A program made the translations under genes and the position numbers. The notes under the pieces are model-generated. The model did not search any database and was not told the origin of the DNA. It was given only the letters and a program-made list of their open reading frames with translations. Shown in pieces: positions 20,336 to 31,774 of a stretch of 64,000 nt of DNA; positions within the stretch are counted from its first letter, which is position 1; each line of letters starts with the position of its first letter. This stretch comes from Pelomonas cellulosilytica (GTDB lineage Bacteria > Pseudomonadota > Gammaproteobacteria > Burkholderiales > Burkholderiaceae_C), in NCBI RefSeq assembly GCF_021353265.1, contig NZ_JAJTWU010000009.1:1-64000 (forward strand). The letters run 5' to 3'.

Positions 20336-21977
20336 GCGAGCCGATCTCCATCAATGCGCGCAGGCTGTCGAGCGTGTCCGCCTCGTGCAGCGGCTTGTCG
20401 TCGCGGATCCGCAGCATGCGCGGGAAGCGCACGGCAATGCCGCTCTTGTGCCGCGAGCTGGCCTGGATGCCCTCGAAGCCCAGCTCGAACACCATCGTCG
20501 GCCGCACGCGGCGCACCGGGCCGAATTTCTCGACGGTCGTGCGGCGGATCTCGCGGTCCACCCGACGGATCTCTTCGTCGGTCAGGCCCGAATAGGCCTT
20601 GGCAAAGGGCACGAGCATCAGCTCGCCGGCCGTCGCATCCAGCGCTGCTTGTGCCTCTGCCGCATCGCCCGGCGCTCGGTTCCACACGGCGAAGCTGTAG
20701 TCGGTGTAGAGGTTGGCGCGCCGGCCATGGCCGGCCTGGGCGTAGATCAGCACGGCATCCACACTCAGCGGCGCCACCTTCCACTTCCACCAAGCGCCGA
20801 CGGTGCGACCGATACCGTAGGCGGCGTCGCGGTGCTTCAGCATCAGGCCTTCGACACGGCGTTCGCGGGAGCCCTCGCGTACGGCGGCGAGTCCCGCCCA
20901 GTCCACCGCGGCGACCAGCGGCGAGGTCGCGATGCCCAGCTGCTCTAGCCGCGCACGGCGTTGATGCATCGGCTCGGCACGCCGGTCGATGCCATCGCTT
21001 TCGAGCAGGTCGTAAGCCAGCAGCCGCACCGGCGCCTCGGCCAGGATGGCCTTGGACAGCTTGAGCCGGCCGATGCGCTTCTGCAGCAGCGCGAAGGGTG
21101 CGGGCTCTGTCTCACCGTGGCGCCAGGCCAGCAGCTCGCCGTCGACGACCGTGCCGTCGGGCCAGGTGCTGGCCTCCAACAAGACCTCAGGAAAGCGCTC
21201 GGTCACCAACTCTTCGCCGCGCGACCAGATCCACACCTGGCCGTCCCGCTTGACCACCTGCGCGCGGATGCCGTCGTACTTCCACTCCGCCAGCCAGTCC
21301 TCGCGGGCGCCGAGCGCTGCCGGTTCGCCCGGCAGCGCGTGCGCCAGGAAGAACGGGTAGGGCTGGCCGCCGCGCGTGCCGCCCGTGTCTTCGCGCAGCA
21401 GCGCCTGGAAGCGCTCGGCCGTTGGCGGCGTGTCGATGTCGGTGTAGCCCATCATGCGTTGGGCGATGCCGGCGGCGTCCACGCCCGACCATTCGGCCAG
21501 CGCCCGCTGCACCAGCAGCTTGCTCACTCCCACGCGGAAGCCACCGCCGACCAGCTTCACGAACATGAATCGCTCATCCGCCGACAGGCCCCGCCACGCC
21601 GCCAGCACGGCGTCGCGACGCGCAGCCACGTCCAGCGCGCGCAGCGGCAGGATGCGTCGTTCCATCCAGTCGGCCAGCGGTTCGTCGAGCCGGTCCTCGG
21701 GGTCGGGCAGTACGTAGGCGATGGCCTCGGCCAGGTCGCCGGTCGCGGCATAGCCGGCCTCGAACAGCCATTCCGGCAGGCCGGCCGCCTCGCAGGCGAG
21801 CGCCCGCAGCTCGTTCGTCGGCACCGCTCTCCTTGGCGTGCCGCCGGCCAGCAGATAGACAGCCCAGGCGGCGTCGCGCGGCGGGGCTTCGGCCAGGTAG
21901 CGCTTCAACGCGGCCACCTTGGCGAGCGTCGACGTGCTGGCGTCCAGCGCCATGTAGAGCGCGACGAAGCCTTTCAT
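20310..21977 (-). CDS. ATP-dependent DNA ligase
   Basis: A 555-residue ATP-dependent ligase. An N-terminal DNA-binding domain (about 1-200) is followed by the nucleotidyltransferase domain with motif [10 protein letters not shown], giving Lys233 as the AMP acceptor, and by an OB-fold domain (GAWWKWKV motif, then the C-terminal [13 protein letters not shown]). It belongs to the ligase family found in repair cassettes with an exonuclease, helicase and phosphoesterase, and is distinct from the LigD at 53815-56313. The start overlaps the exonuclease stop (ATGA). Confidence 0.93.
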   Translation of the reverse strand: MKGFVALYMALDASTSTLAKVAALKRYLAEAPPRDAAWAVYLLAGGTPRRAVPTNELRALACEAAGLPEWLFEAGYAATGDLAEAIAYVLPDPEDRLDEPLADWMERRILPLRALDVAARRDAVLAAWRGLSADERFMFVKLVGGGFRVGVSKLLVQRALAEWSGVDAAGIAQRMMGYTDIDTPPTAERFQALLREDTGGTRGGQPYPFFLAHALPGEPAALGAREDWLAEWKYDGIRAQVVKRDGQVWIWSRGEELVTERFPEVLLEASTWPDGTVVDGELLAWRHGETEPAPFALLQKRIGRLKLSKAILAEAPVRLLAYDLLESDGIDRRAEPMHQRRARLEQLGIATSPLVAAVDWAGLAAVREGSRERRVEGLMLKHRDAAYGIGRTVGAWWKWKVAPLSVDAVLIYAQAGHGRRANLYTDYSFAVWNRAPGDAAEAQAALDATAGELMLVPFAKAYSGLTDEEIRRVDREIRRTTVEKFGPVRRVRPTMVFELGFEGIQASSRHKSGIAVRFPRMLRIRDDKPLHEADTLDSLRALMEIGSHAVDDAGP

Positions 21978-23002
21978 GCCTCGGCCCCCACGTCGTGCGC
22001 CTCGTCGCCGTACTCTGTCGCGAAGGCCTCGGCCTGCAGGCCGGATTCGGCAAGGTAGCGCACCAACGCGCCCTCGTCGCCATGCGTGACGATGACGCGC
22101 TGCGCGCCGGTCGCCCGAATGGCCGACAGCAGGCCCGGCCAGTCCGCGTGGTCGCTGAACACGAAGCCGCGATCCACGCTGCGCCGGCGTCGTGCGCCGC
22201 GCAGACGCATCCAGCCGCTGGCGAAGGCGTCGCTGTGTGGGCCTAACGCCTTGGCCCAGCGGCTGTCCTGCACGGCCGGTGGCGCGATGACGAGCGCGCC
22301 GCGCATCGTCTTGAAGTTCGTGTCGGCCGTGACGGTCTCCACCGCCGGCAACGCAACGCCAGCAGCCCCGTAGGCTGCATTCAGGCGCGCGACAGCCGAA
22401 TGGACGAGCACCGGCCCGGGCGCGTCGTCCGTCGCGAGCCCGGCGACGAGGCGCTGCGCCTTGCCGAGGCTGTAGCCCATCAGCAGCGCATGCTGGCCTT
22501 GCGCCGAGCAGTCGGCCCACCAGGCGCGCATGTCGTCCAGCACTTGGTTCTGTGGCGCCCAGCGGTAGATGGGCAGGCCGAAGGTGCTTTCGGTGACGAA
22601 CACGTCGCAGCGTACCGGCTCGAACGGCGCGCAGGTCGTGTTGCAGTCGCCGGCACCACTGACGAAGTAGTCGCCCGCGACGACCCAGACCTCGCCGCTG
22701 TGCTCGATGCGCACCTGCGCCGAGCCCAGCACATGGCCGGCAGGATGCAGGCTCAGCGTCACGTCGCCGATGCGGCGCGGTTCGCCATAGCCGATTCCGT
22801 CGAGCGCAGCGTCGTCACCGAGCCGCGAGCGCATCAGCCCGAGGGCGTCGCGCTGTGCAAGGTAGCTGCCGTGGCCGGGGCGGCAATGGTCGGCGTGGGC
22901 GTGCGTGATGACGGCCTTGTCGACCGGCAGCCAGGGATCGATGAAGAAGCCGCCCGCCTCGCAGTAGAGGCCCTCGGGGCGGCGCGTGACCAGATCGGGC
23001 AT
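21974..23002 (-). CDS. Ligase-associated DNA exonuclease, MBL fold
   Basis: A 342-residue metallo-beta-lactamase-fold nuclease of the beta-CASP/SNM1-like type. The metal motif HAHADH is at 34-39, with further conserved segments HPAGHVLGSAQVRIE and FSDHADWPGL. It is the first gene of the operon; the start at 23002 (MPDLVTRRPEGLY) is preferred over an ATG 6 codons upstream on family alignment. It probably trims DNA ends before ligation; that function is inferred from family and context. Confidence 0.9.
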   Translation of the reverse strand: MPDLVTRRPEGLYCEAGGFFIDPWLPVDKAVITHAHADHCRPGHGSYLAQRDALGLMRSRLGDDAALDGIGYGEPRRIGDVTLSLHPAGHVLGSAQVRIEHSGEVWVVAGDYFVSGAGDCNTTCAPFEPVRCDVFVTESTFGLPIYRWAPQNQVLDDMRAWWADCSAQGQHALLMGYSLGKAQRLVAGLATDDAPGPVLVHSAVARLNAAYGAAGVALPAVETVTADTNFKTMRGALVIAPPAVQDSRWAKALGPHSDAFASGWMRLRGARRRRSVDRGFVFSDHADWPGLLSAIRATGAQRVIVTHGDEGALVRYLAESGLQAEAFATEYGDEAHDVGAEA

Positions 23003-23120
23003 GGCCGCCAGTGTGCCCAAGGCCGCGCGTCCCGGCGGGGCGAGAGGGCGTTTTGCGCTTCAGGCCGACGACCTGCGCAGGTGCGGGCTGACAGGCTTTT
23101 TCAGCGCACACCCTCGGCAT

Positions 23121-23150
23121 TTGCCAACCGCGCCAAATGTCGTATATACT
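23121..23150 (+). promoter_or_regulatory. Promoter of the initiator tRNA gene
   Basis: TTGCCA (23121-23126) and TATACT (23145-23150) are 18 bp apart, and the mature tRNA begins 12 bp after the -10 box. This is a good stable-RNA promoter layout. Confidence 0.75.
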
Positions 23151-23162
23151 GCTAGCTTCAGT

Positions 23163-23239
<77 letters not shown>

Positions 23240-23248
23240 AAATTCGGC

Positions 23249-23275
23249 AAAGCCCGCCTCAAGCGGGCTTTGTCC
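23249..23275 (+). terminator. Terminator of the tRNA-fMet gene
   Basis: AAAGCCCGC (23249-23257) pairs with GCGGGCTTT (23263-23271) around a 5-nt loop and is followed by GTCCTTTCT. On the other strand it may also serve the converging regulator gene. Confidence 0.85.
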
Positions 23276-23293
23276 TTTCTGGCCCTCGCAGCC

Positions 23294-24238
23294 TCAGGGC
23301 TCTCGCGCCTGCCGGCGTGTTGACTGCGGGGATACGCCCAGGCGCCGCACATAGACCTCGCGCAGGTGACGGCGATCCCTGAAGCCGGTTTCGCGGGCGA
23401 CGATTTCCAGCGAATGGCGGCTCTGCTCGATCATGAGCCGTGCCGCCTCCAGCCGCAGTGCCTCCACGGCCTTGGCCGGTGACACACCCGTCTCGGCTGT
23501 GAAAACGCGGCTGAACTGGCGCGGGCTCAGCGCGGCCACCTCGGCCAGTTCCTCCACGCTCAACGGGTTCGTCAGGTGGCCTTTGGCGTAAGCCAGCGCG
23601 GACTGGATGCGGTCGGTCTTGGGGGCGATCTCCAGCAGCTCCGAATGCTGCGTCTGCCCGCCGGCGCGCCATTGCGGCATGACGAGGTTCCTCGCCACGG
23701 TGCGGGCGATGTCGGCCCCCAGGTCTTTCTCGACCATGGCCAGCGCTAGGTCGTAGGCGGCCGACATGCCGGCCGACGTCCAAACGCCATCGTCGACGAT
23801 GAAGATGCGGTCGGGTTCGACGACGACGTCGGGATAGCGGGCCTGCAGCGTCTGGGCATGGCCCCAATGCGTCGTGGCGCGGCGGCCGTCGAGCAGGCCC
23901 GACTCGGCCAGCACGAAGGCGCCGGTGCACAGGCCGACGACCCGCCGGGCGTGGCGCGCGGCCCGCCGAAGCAAGGCCCGCAGTGCCGGTGAGGGCGGCG
24001 CCTGCAGCGGCTCCAGCACGCCGGGCACTAGCCAGCTGTCGATGCGCCGTGCCTGCGCGACGGGTTGCGTTTGCAGTTCGAGGCCCGACGACGAGCGAAC
24101 GACGCCGCCCGCCTCGCTGTAGCAGGACAGCTCGTAGAAAGGTGCTGCCGCCACGAGGTTCGCGAACTCGAACACGGCTTGCGTCGACAACGCCATCAGC
24201 TGGAACCCATCGGTCAGCACATAGCCGATCTTGTGCAT
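23294..24238 (-). CDS. GlxA family transcriptional regulator (DJ-1/PfpI + AraC HTH)
   Basis: A 314-residue regulator with an N-terminal DJ-1/PfpI class I glutaminase-like domain (about 1-180; nucleophile-elbow motif GLCTGAFVLAESG) and a C-terminal AraC-type double helix-turn-helix (about 215-310; VEELAEVAALSPRQFSRVF and ETGFRDRRHLREVYVRRLG). Start ATG 24238 (MHKIGYVLTDGFQ). It is divergent from an SDR gene, with a palindrome between them, and probably controls that gene. The ligand is unknown. Confidence 0.9.
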   Translation of the reverse strand: MHKIGYVLTDGFQLMALSTQAVFEFANLVAAAPFYELSCYSEAGGVVRSSSGLELQTQPVAQARRIDSWLVPGVLEPLQAPPSPALRALLRRAARHARRVVGLCTGAFVLAESGLLDGRRATTHWGHAQTLQARYPDVVVEPDRIFIVDDGVWTSAGMSAAYDLALAMVEKDLGADIARTVARNLVMPQWRAGGQTQHSELLEIAPKTDRIQSALAYAKGHLTNPLSVEELAEVAALSPRQFSRVFTAETGVSPAKAVEALRLEAARLMIEQSRHSLEIVARETGFRDRRHLREVYVRRLGVSPQSTRRQAREP

Positions 24239-24268
24239 CCGCCACCTCCAAGAGTCGTGTCTTAAAAC

Positions 24269-24285
24269 ATGACTGTATACGTCAT
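24269..24285. promoter_or_regulatory. Palindromic operator candidate between regulator and SDR gene
   Basis: ATGAC and GTCAT arms flank a TGTATAC centre at 24269-24285, in the 109-bp divergent region and next to AT-rich sequence (TTAAAA). This is a plausible binding site for the GlxA-type regulator. Confidence 0.45.
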
Positions 24286-24347
24286 TTACGCCATGGCGAC
24301 GCCCCCGGAAGATGCCTGCACCACAACGCGTTTTGCAGGAAATCTCC

Positions 24348-25136
24348 ATGACCAAGCACCTCGGTACCGCACTCATCACCGGCGCTTCCTCGGGCATCGG
24401 CGCCATCTACGCCGAGCGGCTGGCTCGTCGCGGCTATGACCTCATCCTTGTCGCACGCGACCGCCAGCGTCTTGTCGAGCAGGCTTCGCAGCTCAGCGCG
24501 CAGACCGGGCGGGCCGTGGAGGTGCTGGCGGCCGATCTCGGCAACGCCACTGACCTCGCGCGGGTGGAGGCCAAGCTGGCCTCGGACGCCAGCATCACGC
24601 TGCTCGTCAACAACGCCGGCACCGGCACGCACACGCCGCTGTTGGAAAGCGATGTCGAGCAGATGACACGCATGGTGGCGCTGAACGTGACGGCGCTGAT
24701 GCGCCTGACCTACGCCGTCGCCCCTGCCTTCGTGTCGCGCGGGAAGGGCGCCTTCATCAACATCTCGTCCATCGTCAGTCTCGCGCCGGAAATCCTCAAT
24801 GGCGTCTACGGCGGCACCAAGGCCTTCGTGACGGCATTCAGCCAGTCGCTGCATCACGAGCTGGGTGCCAAGGGCGTGCAGGTGCAGGCCGTGCTGCCGG
24901 GCGCGACGGCCACCGAGTTCTGGGCCAAGGGCGGACTGCCGGTGGAGCACCTGCCGCAGGCGATCGTCATGAAGGCGTCCGACATGGTGGACGCTGCGCT
25001 GGTCGGCTTCGACCGGCGCGAGCTGATCACCGTGCCATCGCTGCACGACGACGCGCCGCTGCGCGCCTACGAGGCGGCTCGCCAGCAGATGGCCGCCCAG
25101 CTGTCCAGCGACAGGCCGGCGCCGCGCTACCTGTGA
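24348..25136 (+). CDS. Short-chain dehydrogenase/reductase (SDR)
   Basis: An NAD(P)-dependent oxidoreductase of 262 residues, starting at ATG 24348 after GCAGGAAA. It has the Rossmann motif TGASSGIG, NNAGTG, the catalytic Ser in NISSIVS and YGGTKAF (Tyr-x3-Lys). It belongs to the classical DltE-like subgroup; the substrate is unknown. It is divergent from the GlxA-type regulator and is followed by a carboxymuconolactone decarboxylase-family gene, possibly in one operon. Confidence 0.92.
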   Translation: MTKHLGTALITGASSGIGAIYAERLARRGYDLILVARDRQRLVEQASQLSAQTGRAVEVLAADLGNATDLARVEAKLASDASITLLVNNAGTGTHTPLLESDVEQMTRMVALNVTALMRLTYAVAPAFVSRGKGAFINISSIVSLAPEILNGVYGGTKAFVTAFSQSLHHELGAKGVQVQAVLPGATATEFWAKGGLPVEHLPQAIVMKASDMVDAALVGFDRRELITVPSLHDDAPLRAYEAARQQMAAQLSSDRPAPRYL

Positions 25137-25181
25137 GCCCGCACGCTGCCGAGATTTGAACACTCACGTCAAGGAGTCACC

Positions 25182-25718
25182 ATGTCCCGTATTCCGCTGA
25201 TCCCCCCCGAGCAACTCTCCAACGCCGCCACCGAGCTGTTCGCCCAGGTGCGCAAGGGTCTCGGCAAGCTGCCCAACGCCTACGCAACGATCGGCGGCCA
25301 CAGCCCCGGCGCGCTGGCCGTGCTGCTGGGCGCCGACGCGGCGCTCGGCAAGGGCGCGCTCGGCCGCGCGGACATCGAGGCCATCCGGCTCGCCATCAGC
25401 GAGATCAATGGCTGCGACTACTGCGTGGCCGCGCACAGCGCAGTCGGCAAGCTCGTGGGCCTGTCGCCCGAGGCGATGCGGCAGATCCGCACCGGCGAGT
25501 CCACCGGCGAGCCCCGGCTCGACGCGCTGGTGCGCTTCGTGCGCACGGTCGACGGCACGCGCGGTACCGTGCCAACCCCAGTGCTGGACGCCGTCGTCGC
25601 GGCGGGCTACACGCACCAGCACGTCATCGAGGCGCTGCTGGTGGTGTCGATGATCACGTTCACCAACCTCGTGAATCGCGTCAACGACACCGAGCTGGAC
25701 TTTCCCCGCCCGGCCTGA
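25182..25718 (+). CDS. Carboxymuconolactone decarboxylase-family protein (AhpD-like)
   Basis: A 178-residue all-helical protein with the AhpD-type redox motif in NGCDYCVAAHSAVGK (C-x2-C with a following His), which suggests a peroxidase-related reductase rather than a true decarboxylase. It lies 45 bp after the SDR gene behind AAGGAG and is probably cotranscribed. The physiological partner is unknown. Confidence 0.85.
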   Translation: MSRIPLIPPEQLSNAATELFAQVRKGLGKLPNAYATIGGHSPGALAVLLGADAALGKGALGRADIEAIRLAISEINGCDYCVAAHSAVGKLVGLSPEAMRQIRTGESTGEPRLDALVRFVRTVDGTRGTVPTPVLDAVVAAGYTHQHVIEALLVVSMITFTNLVNRVNDTELDFPRPA

Positions 25719-25803
25719 GTCGACCCCGAGCTCGGCGCGGCCGACATCCAGCGTCTGAGCAGGGGTCTGGCCATGACCGCGAAGCCGGGTGCGACACTGC
25801 GTC

Positions 25804-26400
25804 ATGGCCCCGATCCTCGTCAACCCCGATAAGGTCCGCGAGTTCGTTGACGAAGCGAGCTTCGAGGCGTGGCTGACCGCGCACCACGACCGGGAGGACG
25901 AGGTGTGGATCAAGATGCACAAGGTGGGCTCCGGCCGGCCGTGCATCTCTCAGAAGCAGGCCATCGACGTCGTGCTGTGCTGGGGCTGGATCGACGGCCT
26001 GCGCAAGCGGCTTGACGAGGACAGCTTCCTGCTGCGTTTCACGCCGCGCCGCCCGCGCAGCGTCTGGAGCCAGGTCAACGTGGCCAACGTCGTGCGGCTC
26101 GTTGCGGCGGGCCGCATGACGCCGCACGGTCTGCGCGAGGTCGAGGCTGCCAAGGCCGATGGCCGCTGGGCACGGGCCTATGCTGCCGGCGAGGGCATGA
26201 AGATACCGGACGACCTGCAGGCCGCCATCGACGCCGAGCCCGCCGCACGCGACATGCTGGCCCGGCTCAACGCCAAGAACCGCTTCGCGCTGGCGTTCCG
26301 CGTGCACCACATGAAGACTGAGGCGGGGCGCCGGCGCAAGATCGCCACCTTCGTCGAGATGCTCAAGCGCGGCGAGACGATCTACCCGCAGAAGCTGTAG
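25804..26400 (+). CDS. YdeI/OmpD-associated family protein
   Basis: A 198-residue protein starting at ATG 25804 (MAPILVNPDKVREFVDEASF). It contains the YdeI/OmpD-associated signatures DEVWIKMHKVGSGRPCI, WGWIDGLRKRLDEDSFLLRF and TPRRPRSVWSQVN. Members are small cytoplasmic proteins linked in some reports to peptide resistance, but without a defined biochemical activity. No clear operon partner. Confidence 0.82.
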   Translation: MAPILVNPDKVREFVDEASFEAWLTAHHDREDEVWIKMHKVGSGRPCISQKQAIDVVLCWGWIDGLRKRLDEDSFLLRFTPRRPRSVWSQVNVANVVRLVAAGRMTPHGLREVEAAKADGRWARAYAAGEGMKIPDDLQAAIDAEPAARDMLARLNAKNRFALAFRVHHMKTEAGRRRKIATFVEMLKRGETIYPQKL

Positions 26401-26588
26401 CGCCGCGCGCACGCCTGCGGGCTGTCTGTCGGTGTTTTGCCGCACAAATCACGCTGGCGGGCCGTGGTCCCGGCCCACAGAATGGGGGGGCAGTCCAGTT
26501 CTTGCCGAGAATTCCAGCAGGCGGTCACAGCCCGGGCGACGCCACCGAACCAGCCCCGGCAGACCGCCGCTTCCCATCAAGGCGGATC

Positions 26589-26732
26589 ATGAAATTCCTG
26601 ACCCACATGCGCATCGGGCCACGCCCGGCCGCCGACTTGGCCGAGGCCATCGCAGTCGATGGTGTCGCCATGGGCGTGTGCCTTGATCTGCTCCGCGCCG
26701 GGATGCCGGCCTCACCAGTTGCGGGGCCCTGA
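26589..26732 (+). CDS. Possible 47-residue leader peptide before a hybrid kinase
   Basis: ATG 26589 lies 3 bp after AAGGCGG and opens a 47-residue frame (MKFLTHMRIGPRPAADLAEA...) whose TGA at 26730-26732 is 1 bp before the GTG start of the kinase gene. The arrangement suggests translational coupling. No family is recognised. The preceding 26401-26588 stretch holds no gene or recognisable RNA element; it contains a run of seven G near 26485-26491. Confidence 0.4.
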   Translation: MKFLTHMRIGPRPAADLAEAIAVDGVAMGVCLDLLRAGMPASPVAGP

Positions 26733-26733
26733 C

Positions 26734-29130
<2,397 letters not shown>

Positions 29131-29151
29131 GGCCGGACGGCCCGCTTTCGC

Positions 29152-30030
29152 CTACTGGCTTTCCTTGATGAGCCGTCCCGAGCCGGCCTGCAGCGGCCGC
29201 GCGTTCATCGGGTAGAGACGGGCGAAGACGGCGATCTGCTGCGCCGTCAGCGGCACGGGCTCTCGCATCACCATCCACAGCACGCCTTCACTGCAGGGCG
29301 GCGTCGTCAACGACCCCATGTAGGTGTAGTACCCCCGGTCGGTGGGCAGCAACTGGTTCAGGTCGATCTGCGCCTGCGCCTGAAGCGCCTCGCCCTTCTC
29401 CAGTGGCAGGTTGGCCCAGACGGTCTGCAGCACGGGCTGGGGCTTTTCGTCCGGCCCGCGCGACAGCAGCACGGCGACGACGGCGAGCTTGCCTGCCGAA
29501 TCCTTGTGCACCAGGTGGGCCACCATGTCGAACTGCCGGCCGTTGACACGCTCCTCGCTCGGGCGATGGAAGTGGAACTGCACCAGCTCGTAGCGCTTGC
29601 CCATCACCGTGAGCCCGTTGCCCGCGGCGACGTTGACCTGCACCGTGTGGCCGTTGTCCAGCACCGAGAAGCTGCTGGCGTGGTAGTCGAAGGTGATCTT
29701 CTCCAGGTCGACAGCGATGCCGTCGCGGATGTCGATGGGGCTCTGCCGCGTGCCGACGGCGCACACCTTGTTCTCGGGCGCGAGCTCGGCCCAATGTTCG
29801 GGGCCGATGTCGCCCGTGTAGCCCCAGTGGGCTGCCTTGGCGTGTTCGTCGGCCTTGGCCGGGCGCGGGGCGCGGGGCGCGGTCTTGGCCGTGGCGGTGC
29901 CGCTCGGCTGGGTGGCCAGGCGCTCGGCCAGGCGCTGGCGCAGCTGGTCGACCGGCTCCCGGGCCTCCTGGGCCTGCGCGGCCAGCACGAGCAGGCCGGC
30001 GGCCACGATCAACGATGGCTTCGTCTTCAT
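29152..30030 (-). CDS. Periplasmic alpha-carbonic anhydrase
   Basis: An alpha-class carbonic anhydrase interconverting CO2 and bicarbonate. The 292-residue precursor has a signal peptide (MKTKPSLIVAAGLLVLAAQA), a charged spacer, then the catalytic domain from about residue 65. Zinc ligands are His153 and His155 (VQFHFHRPSEE) and His172 (MVAHLVH). Other signatures are QSPIDI and GSLTTPPCSEGVLW. It is convergent with the hybrid kinase gene. Confidence 0.95.
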   Translation of the reverse strand: MKTKPSLIVAAGLLVLAAQAQEAREPVDQLRQRLAERLATQPSGTATAKTAPRAPRPAKADEHAKAAHWGYTGDIGPEHWAELAPENKVCAVGTRQSPIDIRDGIAVDLEKITFDYHASSFSVLDNGHTVQVNVAAGNGLTVMGKRYELVQFHFHRPSEERVNGRQFDMVAHLVHKDSAGKLAVVAVLLSRGPDEKPQPVLQTVWANLPLEKGEALQAQAQIDLNQLLPTDRGYYTYMGSLTTPPCSEGVLWMVMREPVPLTAQQIAVFARLYPMNARPLQAGSGRLIKESQ

Positions 30031-30067
30031 CCCCGGGATTTTCGGCTGGCGCGGCGCCAGCTTGAGC

Positions 30068-31285
30068 TCAACCTGCCGGCGTCGCCACGCCGCGCCGCAC
30101 ACCGTACCAGGCGACGAAGCCGACGAGCATCAGCCCGGCCGACGCCAGCGCCAGCCCGATCGTGGAGTGCATGACCAGCGGCACCAGCACGCCGGCCACC
30201 AGGCCGTTGGCCGCCGAGCCGATGCAGGCCTGCAGCGACGAGGCCATGCCGCGACGCTCGGGTGCCTGGTCCAGCACGAGCAGCGTGACGACCGGCACCA
30301 TGACCGCCCAGCCGAAGGAGAACAAGCCGATCAGCGGCAGCGCCCAGAACGCGCTCAGCGGCGCGACCAGGTTCAGCGCCACGTTGACGACGGACACCGC
30401 GCCCATGATGCGGAAGCCCCGCATGATCTGGCGCTGCGGCGACATCTTGCCGGCGAGCCGGCCGCTGACCGCCGCCCCGGCCATGATGCCGCCGATGGTG
30501 CACAGGAAGAACCAGAAGAACTGCTGCGGCTCGAAGTGCAAGTGCTCACCCAGGAACACCGGCGTGGCCAGCACGTAGAGGAACATGCCGTTGAACGGCA
30601 CACCGCTGGCCAGCACCAGCATCATGAAGCGCCGGCTGCTGCACAGCCGCCAGTACTCGCGCATCAGCGCGCCGACGTGGAACGGTTGCGCCAGGCCGGG
30701 GTGCAGCGTCTCGGGCAGCAGCCGCCAGTTCGAAATGAACAGCGCCGTGCCGACGAGCGTCAGGAACCAGAAGATCGAATGCCAGTCGGCATGCACGAAC
30801 AGGAAGCCGCCCACCATCGGCGCGATGGCCGGCGCGACGCCGAAGAACAGCGTTACCTGCGACATCACGCGCTGCGCGTCGGCCGGCGGGAACATGTCGC
30901 GGATGATGGCGCGCGACACGACGATGCCGGCACCGGCCGACATGCCCTGCACTGTGCGCCAGAAGACGAGTTGCCCCACCGAGGCGGCGAGTGCGCAGCC
31001 CACACTCGCCGCCGTGAAGATGGCCAGCCCGATGAGCACGACCGGCCGGCGGCCGAAGCAGTCCGACAGCGCGCCGTGGAAAAGGTTCATCACGGCGAAG
31101 CCCAGCAGGTAGCTCGACAGTGTCTGCTGCATCTGCACTGGGGTGGCGTCCAGCGCACGCGCGATGCCGGAGAAGGCCGGCAGGTAGGTGTCGATGGAGA
31201 AGGGGCCCACCATCGCCAGGCAGGCCAGCAGCACGGCCAGGGCCCAGCGGGGCGCGCGCCAGAGTCGGCTGGCGTCAGGGTTCAT
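30068..31285 (-). CDS. Bcr/CflA family multidrug efflux MFS transporter
   Basis: A 405-residue inner-membrane drug:proton antiporter with twelve predicted hydrophobic segments. Bcr/CflA signatures include the N-terminal STDTYLPAF-like SIDTYLPAFSGIARAL, the loop GALSDCFGRRPVVLIGLAIF and the segment RAIIRDMFPPADAQRVMS. Substrates may include chloramphenicol-like compounds, sulfonamides or bicyclomycin; none can be assigned. It lies 37 bp upstream of the carbonic anhydrase gene on the same strand. Confidence 0.93.
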   Translation of the reverse strand: MNPDASRLWRAPRWALAVLLACLAMVGPFSIDTYLPAFSGIARALDATPVQMQQTLSSYLLGFAVMNLFHGALSDCFGRRPVVLIGLAIFTAASVGCALAASVGQLVFWRTVQGMSAGAGIVVSRAIIRDMFPPADAQRVMSQVTLFFGVAPAIAPMVGGFLFVHADWHSIFWFLTLVGTALFISNWRLLPETLHPGLAQPFHVGALMREYWRLCSSRRFMMLVLASGVPFNGMFLYVLATPVFLGEHLHFEPQQFFWFFLCTIGGIMAGAAVSGRLAGKMSPQRQIMRGFRIMGAVSVVNVALNLVAPLSAFWALPLIGLFSFGWAVMVPVVTLLVLDQAPERRGMASSLQACIGSAANGLVAGVLVPLVMHSTIGLALASAGLMLVGFVAWYGVRRGVATPAG

Positions 31286-31348
31286 CGAGGATCTCGGGAT
31301 AAAGCGGCAGTCTATCGACGCCCGTGTTCGCCTGTCGAAAGAAAGAGT

Positions 31349-31670
31349 GAAGCAAGCCGATAGGCCGGATTCTGTGACGCCCCTTGCGGAGCGTTGACCG
31401 CCATTCCTCTGGGCCGGACATCACTGCCCGGCTCGGTGCCACCTACCCGCCAGCTCTGCGAGCCGCATCAACGCTGGCCTACTTGGTGTTGCTGCGCGTA
31501 GAGATTGCCCGTTTCACCTCAGCTGGGCGAACCCACCTGAACTCGTCTCTGTTGCTCTGATCCTCGGCTTACGCCGGGCGGCCGTTAGCCGCTACGCTGC
31601 TCTGTGCAGTCCGGACCTTCCTCCAGGGCCTCGTTTCCGAGCTTGCCCCAGCGGCGGTCTGGCTTGCTTC
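31349..31670 (-). ncRNA. rnpB: RNase P RNA (class A)
   Basis: This is the catalytic RNA of RNase P, which matures tRNA 5' ends. On the minus strand the 5' end GAAGCAAGCC (31670-31661) pairs perfectly with the 3' end GGCTTGCTTC (10-bp P1 helix). The conserved core GAGGAAGGTCCGGAC and the 3' ACAGAATCCGGCCTAT are present. About 322 nt long, shorter than the 377 nt of E. coli. It is transcribed divergently from cysK. Confidence 0.95.
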
Positions 31671-31678
31671 ACGGACGC

Positions 31679-31684
31679 ATTATC
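31679..31684 (-). promoter_or_regulatory. -10 box of the rnpB promoter
   Basis: Minus-strand GATAAT at 31684-31679 lies 8 bp before the mature 5' end of rnpB. No convincing -35 hexamer was found at the right distance. Confidence 0.5.
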
Positions 31685-31774
31685 GCGTCAGGCGGGCCGG
31701 CAAGTCGCCACGCCGGCCGGGTGCGCCGCGGGCTGGCAAACTGCAGGTCTCCCCCCCCAGCCAGGAGCCCCTCG

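Noticed and set aside
22222-22327. Placeholder check for an extra gene inside the exonuclease region on the other strand
   Set aside because: Only antisense frames without start signals; the minus-strand exonuclease motifs are continuous through this stretch.
26401-26588. Possible riboswitch or sRNA before the hybrid kinase
   Set aside because: No recognisable aptamer core, no terminator and no clear promoter; only a G-run and moderate GC pairing were seen.
29837-31363. Plus-strand open frame (508 codons) opposite the carbonic anhydrase/exporter genes
   Set aside because: It spans two unrelated real minus-strand genes and the gap between them, and its product is a His/Arg/Asp-rich low-complexity chain.
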